A DNA stretch of 64,000 nucleotides from Conchocele bisecta (taxonomy: Eukaryota > Mollusca > Bivalvia > Lucinida > Thyasiridae), in the NCBI GenBank assembly GCA_029237695.1, contig CM055265.1:219965679-220029678 (forward strand). The letters are read 5' to 3'. Of this stretch, positions 55,984 to 64,000 are shown piece after piece. Every line of letters begins with the position of its first letter. Position 1 is the stretch's first letter. The notes below the pieces were generated by a model that was not told the DNA's origin, ran no database searches, and saw nothing but the letters and a program-made list of their open reading frames with translations. A program made the translations under genes and the position numbers.

Positions 55984-57170
55984 TTAAAGGGGTTCTGTAT
56001 GTATCCCATCTTCTGAAACCCTTCTCTTATCGTAGTAAGCGGACAGTCCTAATTTGTTTTGGGTATATGTTTTCATAACACCATTTCTCATTCTAAACCC
56101 TCTGTTTGTTCCTCTATCCGTTCCAACCTGGTGTAGGGCCTCCATATACCTTCTCCATGTGAGAGGATTTTTGCCTGGCAGATAACCCCTTCGCTGAATG
56201 TTTTACTTGGGTTGTGTCTACTTTTTCAACCACATAACACTTGCTGCATAGTGCGATTGCACGATCTCCTTGGAACTCTGTTTTGAATAGCCCTGGTTCT
56301 CTATTACTCCATTTATCCCAAGCTAACCATTCTTTTTCATGTTTTTTGAAATCCTCCACCATTTCTGGTTTTATCATTCCATCCAGCTCTCCACCCTTCA
56401 TGCTAACCCCCATATACAAACTATCAGTATCCATCTGTATTAGTTCAAAATCTGCTCTATCTACGTATTTATCCATAAAATCGTAATAAAATTCTAACAT
56501 TCTTAGTTTTGCGTATTGGTATACAGCAATCCCACAGTGAAATGGACGAGTCATATTGGTATACAGCAATCCCACATTGAAATGGACGAGTCATATTGGT
56601 ATACAGCAATCCCACAGTGAAATGGACGAGTCATATTGGTATACAGCAATCCCACAGTGAAATGGACGAGTCATATTGGCATTTACTTTTCTTTAGGATA
56701 TTTCGTAAGAATCTCCTATTTCCTCTAAATCATCGAAATACGCTGATCTTAAAGCTTTGTCCACACATTTTTCATCTTTTGTATACGTTGTGTTGAGGTG
56801 TTTTTCGGGGGATTCTATCATTTTCCCGCAACATGAGTTACCTAATAGTTTCATTATATCCGCAATTGGGGACTTGGAGCTATCAACATCTCCGGATCTC
56901 CTGGCTGAAGTAACTTCTTTAACAAACCATTCATAGGGCTTACCTGCTGTATAATTTATTACTCTGTAAATCCCTGTAATTTCTAAACCATGCTTCAAAT
57001 ACCATTTTAATAATGGGGCAAATATTAATACTTTTTTAGCAGACATTGCACCTACTAGTTTTCTGCCATCTCCTCTTGCACGGTTGGTTTCTTGTAAATA
57101 CTGTAACATCTTCTCTGGAACTTCCTCCTCCTCTACAATCCTATTTATAAAGATGGTTGCGGAAAGACTT
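55984..57170 (-). pseudogene. Protein-primed DNA polymerase B of Polinton 2, C-terminal half
   Basis: Same lineage as Polinton 1 PolB. Motif B region KLLGNSCCGKMIE (about 56815-56850) and motif C QMDTDSLYMG (about 56410-56440) are present, with the C-terminus KLGLSAYYDKRR ending at TAA 55984-55986. Motif A and the exonuclease are missing; coding starts abruptly near 57165 (IFINRIVEEEE). Between motifs B and C a 40-bp piece of coding sequence is tandemly repeated four times (56515-56680), and a frameshift lies near 56130. About 15 residues after KMIE that Polinton 1 has lost are kept here. Confidence 0.8.
56515..56680. repeat. 40-bp tandem duplication inside PolB
   Basis: Four copies of TCATATTGGTATACAGCAAT plus CCCACAGTGAAATGGACGAG. 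The unit is coding sequence (RPFHCGIAVYQY on the minus strand). As 40 is not a multiple of 3, the duplication destroys the frame. Copies differ at one base only, so it is recent. Confidence 0.9.
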
Positions 57171-57180
57171 TTTCCCATGC

Positions 57181-57349
57181 ACGGTCCCTAGCTAGGCACG
57201 TCCACACCTCGTGTCCGGATGGCCCCCCAAGCGAAAACGCGCTGCTACAACTCCGGATTGCAGATCTAGAGAAGGCGCTGGCCGTAGAAACACGAAAACG
57301 AGAAATCGCCGAGTCGTGTGTTCGCGCTCTGCGAGAAAAGGTCTTGTAG
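57181..57349 (+). pseudogene. Coiled-coil C-terminus of a zinc-finger-type protein
   Basis: In one plus frame LARHVHTSC..PSENALLQLRIADLEKALAVETRKREIAE and EKVL before TAG 57347-57349. The LxRHVHT start resembles the end of a C2H2 finger and the rest is a heptad coiled coil. The N-terminal fingers are missing at the junction with PolB. It may be a remnant of a second gene like that at 57680. Confidence 0.45.
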
Positions 57350-57379
57350 ATGCGAGCCTCTTTTTCCAAACCGTCTTTC

Positions 57380-57590
57380 CCAAATGTGTCCAAATACACA
57401 AATGTGTGTATCATTTCTGTTTGTCTCTTGGGAGACGAATTGTTTCTACACTTTTCCCAAATGTGTCCAAATACACAAATGTGTGTATCATTTCTGTTTG
57501 TCTCTTGGGAGACGAATTTTTTCTACACTTTTCCCAAATGTGTCCAAATACACAAATGTGTGTATCATTTCTGTTTGTCTCTTGGGAGAG
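57380..57590. repeat. 77-bp tandem repeat, three copies
   Basis: CAAATGTGTCCAAATACACA starts at 57381, 57458 and 57535; each unit also has TTTGTCTCTTGGGAGACGAA. 77 bp is not a multiple of 3, so the long open frames over it are fortuitous. Confidence 0.9.
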
Positions 57591-57679
57591 GTTTTCTGGT
57601 GTTTTGTTTGCCGTTGGGGGTCGAGATGGGGCAAACTGGCTAGTGCAAAAATGTGTAAAAATGTGCAGAATCTCTCTCT

Positions 57680-58045
57680 CTACAGATCGAGATCTGTCCA
57701 ATCGATCTCGTCGTCGTCGTTCTCGTGTCTCGCTCCCTCGCGAGGTTTTCCATCCCGTAGGCTAACCACCTCCTCCTCCAACTCTACCACCCTCCTCTCC
57801 AGTACCAGGATACTCTTCCTGGTCGCAGCCTTCTTCTTGCTACCCTCCGTGGTTCTATCTTCTGCCCCCTCGGGACACCTGTTCGAGCGATGTTGCCAGA
57901 GAGCCTTGTAGGTGGCAAACTTCCCTCCACATCCGGGACACTCTCTCGTGGGAGGTCTGCACGGGTTCTTGCGACCCATGTGTCTTCGAAGATTTGCGGG
58001 CTTGTCGAAACCCTTGCCGCATGTTTCGCATTCCTTGTATGGCAT
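57680..58045 (-). CDS. Two-finger zinc protein with coiled coil and acidic tail (Polinton 2)
   Basis: Intact 121-residue frame from ATG 58045. Two fingers, CETCGKGFDKPANLRRH..C and CPGCGGKFATYKALWQH..C (C2HC type, residues 6-27 and 36-58). A Lys-rich linker, a leucine coiled coil (VLERRVVELEEEVVSL, about 80-97) and an acidic end (NDDDEIDWTDLDL) follow. It probably binds DNA as a dimer and may regulate the element. No stop or frameshift in it, unlike most Polinton genes here. It is the gene nearest the right end. Confidence 0.7.
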   Translation of the reverse strand: MPYKECETCGKGFDKPANLRRHMGRKNPCRPPTRECPGCGGKFATYKALWQHRSNRCPEGAEDRTTEGSKKKAATRKSILVLERRVVELEEEVVSLRDGKPREGARHENDDDEIDWTDLDL

Positions 58046-58059
58046 TGTATCTGTCTATT

Positions 58060-58940
58060 CCAATGGGAAACATATCTTCAATTGGGCGTTCGATTGTGGA
58101 TGTGCCGAGGCGAAACGAGACGAGGTGGCGAGTTGCGTGGGGGAATCCTCCAAAAATTGTGGCTCCGTGCAGAATGTACTAGAATCCCATCCACTATCGG
58201 GCGAAAACATCGTCTTTTGTACTACAAGTTTAATTGTGGATATCGTGTCCCAATTGTGGATACTCGCGTTCAATAGTGGATGTCTTCGTCCCAATTGTGG
58301 ATATTCTCATTGTATTTTGTCATATTTTGTCATATTTTGGTTATTTTTTTTTTAAATTTTGGTAGTACAATTGTGGATGTTTTCGTCCCAATTGTGGATA
58401 CATACAACAGAAACAATTGTGGCTCCGTGCAGAATGTACTAGAACCCCATCCACTATCGGGCGAAAACATCGTCTTTTGTACTACAAGTTTAATTGTAGA
58501 TATCGTGCCCAATTGTGGATACTCTCGTCCAATTGTGGATGATTTGGTCCCAATTGTGTATATTCTCATTGTATTTTGTCATATTTTGTCATATTTTGGT
58601 GATTTTTTTTTTTTTTTTTTTGGTAGTACAATTGTGGATGTTTTCGTCCCACTTGTGGATGTTTTTGCCGATTTTTGCAATGTATCCACTATTGGGACGA
58701 AATCATACACTATTGGGACACAAGTATCCACAATTCGTACCGATATACACAATTGGACTTGTAGTACAACTGGCGCCGTTTTGGTCACAATAGTGGATGT
58801 TTTCGTCCCAATTGTGGATACATACGAGAGAAACAAAAGTCTCATTCTTGTATGTCATATTTTCTCATATTTTGAAAATTCACCTACTTTTCCACACGTA
58901 TGTTGGCTCAAAAGAGGATGTTGTGTGCAATTTTTCATCC
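58060..58940. repeat. ATTGTGGAT repeat region near Polinton 2 right end
   Basis: About 25 ATTGTGGAT or ATCCACAAT words, often followed by GTTTTCGTCCCA, and a long direct duplication (58156-58275 and 58413-58530) containing GGGCGAAAACATCGTC. The spacing is irregular and both orientations occur. It lies between the last gene and the terminal repeat. Confidence 0.8.
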
Positions 58941-58979
58941 ACAAATAAACTTGTATCATTTTGACTCTTATATACTACT

Positions 58980-60595
58980 GAACGGCCCTTTGATAACAAA
59001 GAAAGCACGCATACTTGCATTGTTTAGTACAATGTAGTACGGTGTAAGAACATTAGCAACAATCTGCCAAAGTCCGACTTCTTAAATATGTAAATGTTGG
59101 AAACCTGTGCATATGTGCAGTCTGATCAGTGTCTACAATGATTGAAAATATACTACTTAACTTACTATACATTAATATAACCATATTTACAAGTGGTCAT
59201 TTTAAAGAATATTTACATTGTTATCAAACGGCAATCGTACGACTGATTCAATGTGATAGTTTTGAAAGTCGCTAAATATTACGTGACACCGTACACGTAA
59301 GTGGTAGCAGATACAGATAGAAACTACGTCCTTGGTGGCTGCAATTATGTATTACAATTATCATGATTATTGTGTCGAATTAAATATGCCTGTGACACAA
59401 TACCAACACACTAACTACTAAAACATGTTTGGCCCAGTGTCACCATGATGCGATATGCCAGGAGCCGCGTATATTTGGCACTACCATAATTTTACATCTG
59501 TGATACGTTTATTTTTCTGAAAATTTCCAAACTGTATTTTTATGCTGATTTTCGAAACATTCGACAGGCGAAACAGTAAATTAACGAATTAAGCCTGTGC
59601 CCAGTTCTATTTGTTACATACTACTGATTTTGTGATGGTGTTATCTAAAAATTACCGGTTGTATGGTTACTTAGTTTCAAATGTCAGGGCACAAGTCGTG
59701 CATATAATTTATTATTATAAAAAATAATCGACAAAATCACTACGTGTTTCCTTGAAGGAAACTGAAAAAACAGACAACTGTCTGAACCACTATGGAAACA
59801 ATTGTAAAATTCTGCTACGCGTATCCAGCATTAAAATGTGTGTGAGCCACAAATAGTAAAGCGTATGGTTATAAATAGGACAACGTCAATTTATTGCAAT
59901 GACGCAACTATTTCAAGTGTCAAAATCCGACGTGACGTTGGTAAATTTAAGCGTAACTTTGCGACGTCATTTTCAGGCTTCCATGACGTTGTCATTAAGG
60001 CTGGTTTTCAAAGAGCGTGGCCCATATATATACATAAATACAAAAAGTAAAATGACAGACGATAATAAGTTGCTGGAGGTCAATCGATGAGTTCAAAAAA
60101 TAGGTGGACCATGTATATTATCATATCATAGCCTCGTGTTCGTGAATAATAAATATCTGATGGAGTGCACGTGCATGCATGTCACTATAATAGGGTATAT
60201 TGGTGCTCAAAAATAGACATGTAGTGTGCCTCAGGGGTATGGAAGCGGGAGAATATCCATGTTTTTGCAGAACTTTTGTTCATTCTATCTGGTCGAGAGT
60301 TCGAACCTCACAAAACGCATTTGTCGATAGTATTGTGGGTTTTTTTGCCGGAGAGGGAAATAGGTGAGTCGGCGATGGTTATCACAATTGCTTTATGACC
60401 TCAATGTGACATGATTGGCTAGAACATACTCCCAGAGTCATCATGTAGACACATATGAAATGTGCATTTAGTTATTATTTTTCTTCAAAGTGAAACTAAC
60501 GTTCTACATGTAATTTATCGTATGCTTAGTTTAAGTAATTTGTAAGAGCAACACACATACAAAATAAACATTAATGACATAAGCAAATAAAAATA
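58980..60595. other. Gene-free host DNA
   Basis: No exon recognised. A box B-like GAGAGTTCGAACCTC at about 60296 may be a SINE remnant. Confidence 0.5.
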
Positions 60596-60599
60596 TATG

Positions 60600-60680
60600 T
60601 ATGAAAAACGAAGATTCGAACTCAATACCTGCGGCATTGGTATCCGTCACTATAACCTCTGGACTACATAAGACTCGGAT
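60600..60680 (-). repeat. tRNA-like SINE head
   Basis: On the minus strand a box A-like TATGTAGTCCAGAGG and box B GAGTTCGAATC at tRNA spacing. Confidence 0.5.
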
Positions 60681-61034
60681 GACAAATCTCAAAATCAATA
60701 TTGAAAAGGAATACAGGCACGGGTATATTTACCTGTCTCACCTACTGTTAATTTCCGATAAAGTGTCAAGGGCACGTGACGTCATGTCTATTTTAAATGT
60801 TGAGGGATGTAGCCAGTTTGCAGTCATTTAGGTGGTCGAATCGACGCCTTATCTAGAGAAATTTAGAGCTTGCAAGGGTATGCTCCTTATGGCTTGGGAG
60901 ATAATTTAAATTACCGACTGGTTGACTGGTGAAACAGTTGATTGTAAACAACAATAAATGCCATATTTGTAAATGTGCAAGGGATCGATAGTTGATTCAT
61001 TTTGATTGACCAGTCTTGTACAAGAACAAGCATT

Positions 61035-61118
61035 ATTGTCACTACAGCTCAGATGGTAACGCGCTCGGTAAATTCATTCGAACTGTCTTTCTTTTGTGAA
61101 AGTTCGAGCCTCGGAACA
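61035..61118 (+). repeat. tRNA-like SINE head
   Basis: CAGCTCAGATGGTAACGCGC (box A) and AAGTTCGAGCC (box B) about 45 bp apart; the acceptor stem does not pair well, so a SINE head rather than a tRNA gene. Confidence 0.55.
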
Positions 61119-61659
61119 ATTATTATTTGGTTTTTAATTTCTAGTCATAACCGATTCAACGTTTTCTCACATTGGATATGTATTTTATAGAGATTGACAA
61201 AGGGTCCTTGTGCCATGTGCACTGGGTCAACTGCGTCATCGACCACGCAGTCATATCTAGACATATTCTAAAAGTGTCGCCTGTCGGTATTTCATAGAAA
61301 CAACAGTACGAGACGGGTAGAGAGGCGGGGGGACTCTTCGGGGTGTCAAATATACACATCCTAGGTGTTATTGGGCTCCTAATTTTCGGCCGTTGGAAAT
61401 GTTTGTCTGACTAAACCCACGCCACACGTCGTATGTCCATCGCCCCCAGAGCGGGGAAGATATTGGTTGCGCGTATACGTGTGGTCCAGACAGACGTATG
61501 GATGTAACTAAGACGATTCAAAGGACATTATGCAATATACGTACATGTATATATCAGTTTTCGAACGTACATAAAAAAATGTTTCTATAAGCTACATTAA
61601 ATAATATTAATACAATAAAAGTATTATCAACGGTAGATATGTGGGAGTATGAAGTGTGG

Positions 61660-61747
61660 GAAAGATACAACAATAGTGGTGTCGAACCCACGACCCACAA
61701 CGAAAGATTAATACAAAAAGGTTAACTGTAACTACTACGCTACATGC
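61660..61747 (-). repeat. tRNA-like SINE head
   Basis: On the minus strand TAGCGTAGTAGTTACAG (box A) and GTGGGTTCGACACC (box B). Confidence 0.55.
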
Positions 61748-62441
61748 AACAGATACGAAATAATATATATGTCTTGGTCACAGGTCGATATAGGTGCACG
61801 TATGTATAACAATGATTGTATGTTCTAAAATTATATAATGCAATCACAGGTGCATTGTTATCGATTAATATGGGCTTGGTCATGCATGCATTTCCCATGG
61901 AGTGCTTGCCGTATGTTGGTGTGATACACATACAATTCGAGTACATGTGCTCACTACTTTCATTTTTAACAAATACGAATATGCCTAAAGGTTGTTTGAA
62001 TATATTTCGGGCCAATATTGGTCACATACTTGCTACATCGTCGAGCCAATGTCAGTTTTGCACTTTTTACACACCTACTTTACCTATCATAGTGGCATAT
62101 GGAATCTCCTGTGACCTTTGCCCTTGCCGCTTTATCGGCAACCAACAGTAGTCTGTTTTTTGTTTATGACCGGTTTGTTTGTAAACAAGTAGCAAGTTAT
62201 CGTCTGCGGACTATAATTACTGGTTTCGTTAATGAGTATTAAGTAAGTCATGAAACCTGTAACTTAGAGTTATTACTTTCTTAAAATTATACTTTCACTT
62301 AGACATTCTACAATTTTGATATATACATATATATATATATATATGGATATATACTTCGTGTTCGGTGATATATATTATTTTCAGACCATTTCCAGGCCGA
62401 AAAACAGGGGATGAGAACACAAGTCAATACATACAGCAGGC

Positions 62442-62516
62442 ATGGTTTATTGGATAAGGCATCCGCCTCACCACTGGGAGGTCGAAGGTTCGAGCTTCAG
62501 CTAGGGCTAATATGGT
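62442..62516 (+). repeat. tRNA-like SINE head
   Basis: TTTATTGGATAAGGCATCCG (box A and D arm) and GAAGGTTCGAGCTTC (box B) with a CCGCCTCACCACTGGGAGG middle. Close to a tRNA-Arg-type body, but there is no matching acceptor stem. Confidence 0.6.
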
Positions 62517-63325
62517 CTGTTGGTGAGCCGCAAGCTAGTTAAATAAATGGTACCGATCATCTACTTGCCTGATGCCTGGCATATAGGATTTGAATACTGA
62601 TGTTCAGAGATTAGACCGAGTGTCTCATGAGTCAAAACTGGCTGGCCCTTTCAATAGAAGTGACAATATATGAGCCGCGTCGTGCGAAATGGTACCTTAT
62701 GGCGTAAACAACGATGTATTTTGAATATCATGCCTATAGAGGAAAATGTTAAACAGAACATTACTTACTTACACACAATAAGCCGCATGTGGAGATTTCT
62801 AATTTTATTACGTACCCCTGACCAAATTATCAATATATAACAGTATGCAATGTACAATCACAGATGTCCACGTATTTTAACACAGATACACAGTTAGTAT
62901 ATACGGCGAATTCGTATGCATAAATTGAGTCTCTAGTTTACTAATTAACATTGGCGATCGGTTCCAAAACAGCGGTAAAGGTCTGTCTGCTCGCTATCGA
63001 GTTCAAAACTAGTTTATCTTCTTTCTTAAAAAAGTTAAGTCGGGCCCTTTCATTCACCCGTCCATTAACCAATATTAACCGATCACATTTAGCTAATGAT
63101 TAATTAGTAAACAAAAACATTATTTTAGAATTGGAAGATATGGCAAATTGCACAAACATGTTACATAACAATTATTCAACAGCATGACACAATAATGCAC
63201 TACATTTGAATATCGGAGACACCAGCTGAGACATCGTGCTCGAACCTCACCATAGACCATCACTTGCATAATCCTAGACATCTGAACAACTGTTCTTATT
63301 GATCAACAACGGTTGCCTCTTGACG

Positions 63326-63344
63326 CATGCACGCACGCACTCAC

Positions 63345-63377
<33 letters not shown>

Positions 63378-63378
63378 C
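63326..63378. repeat. (ACGC)n microsatellite
   Basis: About 12 ACGC/GCAC units with a few interruptions. Confidence 0.9.
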
Positions 63379-63514
63379 AATAACATAACATGTACACATG
63401 TATAATTATTATTCCGTTCCAAGGCTGACCATTGCTGCTAAAGTGTTCACACTGTTATTCTCACATAATATTCGATATTATGTACTGTCGATGTCTTCAC
63501 ACTGTCTTCAGCGT

Positions 63515-63605
63515 GGATCCTACAAGATGGCGGCGCCTCGCAACCCACGTTACGTCAAAACGCACCAAGGCCTCACGGGACAGCCATAATCTCGCGAGCT
63601 TCGCA
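63515..63605 (+). promoter_or_regulatory. Possible CpG promoter with YY1-like and TCTCGCGAG motifs
   Basis: CAAGATGGCGGCG (63523) is a YY1-type site often placed just downstream of animal start sites, and TCTCGCGAG (63591) is a known CpG-promoter element. The segment is richer in CpG than its surroundings. No exon could be tied to it. Confidence 0.35.
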
Positions 63606-63747
63606 CCCTCGTTCGTTCGTCCCGATGTGGTCTCGCGTTAGCAGGCACATCCACTACACCCCCCCCCCCCACACACACACTTTATGTGAAGGAGTGATGC
63701 ATGATCGTCACGTGGTATATCTGATGATGTTCCACCTGGTCAGAGAC

Positions 63748-64000
63748 GTTCCCGCTGAAGATCCAGCAGAGTATTCTGGTAGTATTGATACATTCCCGCT
63801 GAATATACAGCAGGGTATCCTGGTAGTGTTGATACGTTCCCGCTGAAGATCCAGCAGGGTATCCTGGAAGTGTTGATACGTTCCCGCTGAATATCCAGCA
63901 GGGTATCCTGGCAGTGTTGATACGTTCCCGCTGAATATCCAGCTGGGTATCCTGGTAGTGTTGATATGTTCCCGCTGAATATCCAGCAGGGTATCCTGGC
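63748..64000. repeat. 44-bp tandem array running off the window end
   Basis: Units of GTTCCCGCTGAA.ATCCAGCA plus GGGTATCCTGGTAGTGTTGATAC, nearly six copies with few differences. Continues past 64000. Confidence 0.9.

Larger units (their letters stand above)
53362..58979. mobile_element. Polinton/Maverick element 2 (5.6 kb deletion derivative)
   Basis: Left end AGTAGTATATAGGGAGTCA (53362) and right end TGACTCTTATATACTACT (to 58979) are inverted repeats with the same terminal sequence as Polinton 1; the right end also shares ATCATTTTGACT. Inside are PolB, a helix-turn-helix protein, a membrane protein with the DPFYMQ tail and zinc-finger genes; integrase, ATPase and capsid genes are missing. 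A 6-bp target duplication was not found (left TCCGTG, right GAACGG). Confidence 0.8.

Noticed and set aside
57211..57911. Long plus-strand open frames (184-197 codons) over 57.2-57.9 kb
   Set aside because: They cross a 77-bp tandem repeat whose length is not a multiple of 3 and lie antisense to the zinc-finger gene; their translations are repetitive and without domains.
62442..62516. A functional tRNA-Arg gene
   Set aside because: Box A and box B are good, but the acceptor stem does not pair, so a SINE head is more likely.

Overview
The window is eukaryotic nuclear DNA from an animal, most likely a mollusc and probably a bivalve. It has intron-split host exons, A+T-rich non-coding DNA packed with small inverted-repeat elements (MITEs) and tRNA-derived SINE heads, and several decayed Polinton/Maverick elements (virus-like self-synthesising DNA transposons with capsid genes). 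The mollusc assignment is inference from the style of the repeats; no species marker was read.

Layout. 1-4.4 kb: a 1.2 kb fold-back element with a nested Tigger-like MITE, a hairpin MITE, diverged tandem repeats and a second Tigger-like MITE. 4.4-22.0 kb: Polinton 1, nearly full length and bounded by inverted ~100-bp terminal repeats that are themselves palindromes. Its order is: a hydrophobic protein (-), 2.4 kb without genes, a trimeric-fibre-like protein (-), a minor capsid protein (-), a large membrane-anchored protein (+), a small membrane protein (-), an acidic/coiled-coil protein (-), the N-terminal part of the major capsid protein fused by deletion to the C-terminal half of the packaging ATPase (+), a TTAA-flanked MITE, four small genes (+), integrase (+) and protein-primed DNA polymerase B (-). 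Nearly every gene is broken by frameshifts or in-frame stops, so the copy is dead. No cysteine protease was found. 22-38 kb: no genes, but many fold-back elements, minisatellites and one SINE. 38.7-44.4 kb: Polinton 3, an inverted, internally deleted relative of Polinton 1 that carries a polymerase of a different PolB lineage. 44.9-46.8 kb: two exons of a PLAC8/cornifelin-family host gene (+). 46.9-47.9 kb: a pogo/Tigger-type element. 48-53 kb: repeats and the last recognised exon of an ENPP phosphodiesterase gene (-). 53.4-59.0 kb: Polinton 2, a 5.6 kb deletion derivative with a DPFYMQ-ending membrane protein, a small helix-turn-helix protein, the C-terminal half of PolB, zinc-finger genes and many minisatellites. 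59-64 kb: SINE heads, a possible CpG promoter and a 44-bp tandem array that runs off the end.

How the genes work together (family knowledge). Integrase inserts the element. PolB copies it from a terminal protein. The major capsid, minor capsid, fibre and ATPase would build and fill a virion. The most useful observations come from comparing copies: an in-frame TGA at the same codon in two diverged copies; a G-homopolymer at the stalk/head junction of the fibre in both copies; a shared C-terminal RDPFYMQ in otherwise different membrane proteins; two PolB lineages paired with one integrase lineage; and self-complementary terminal repeats.
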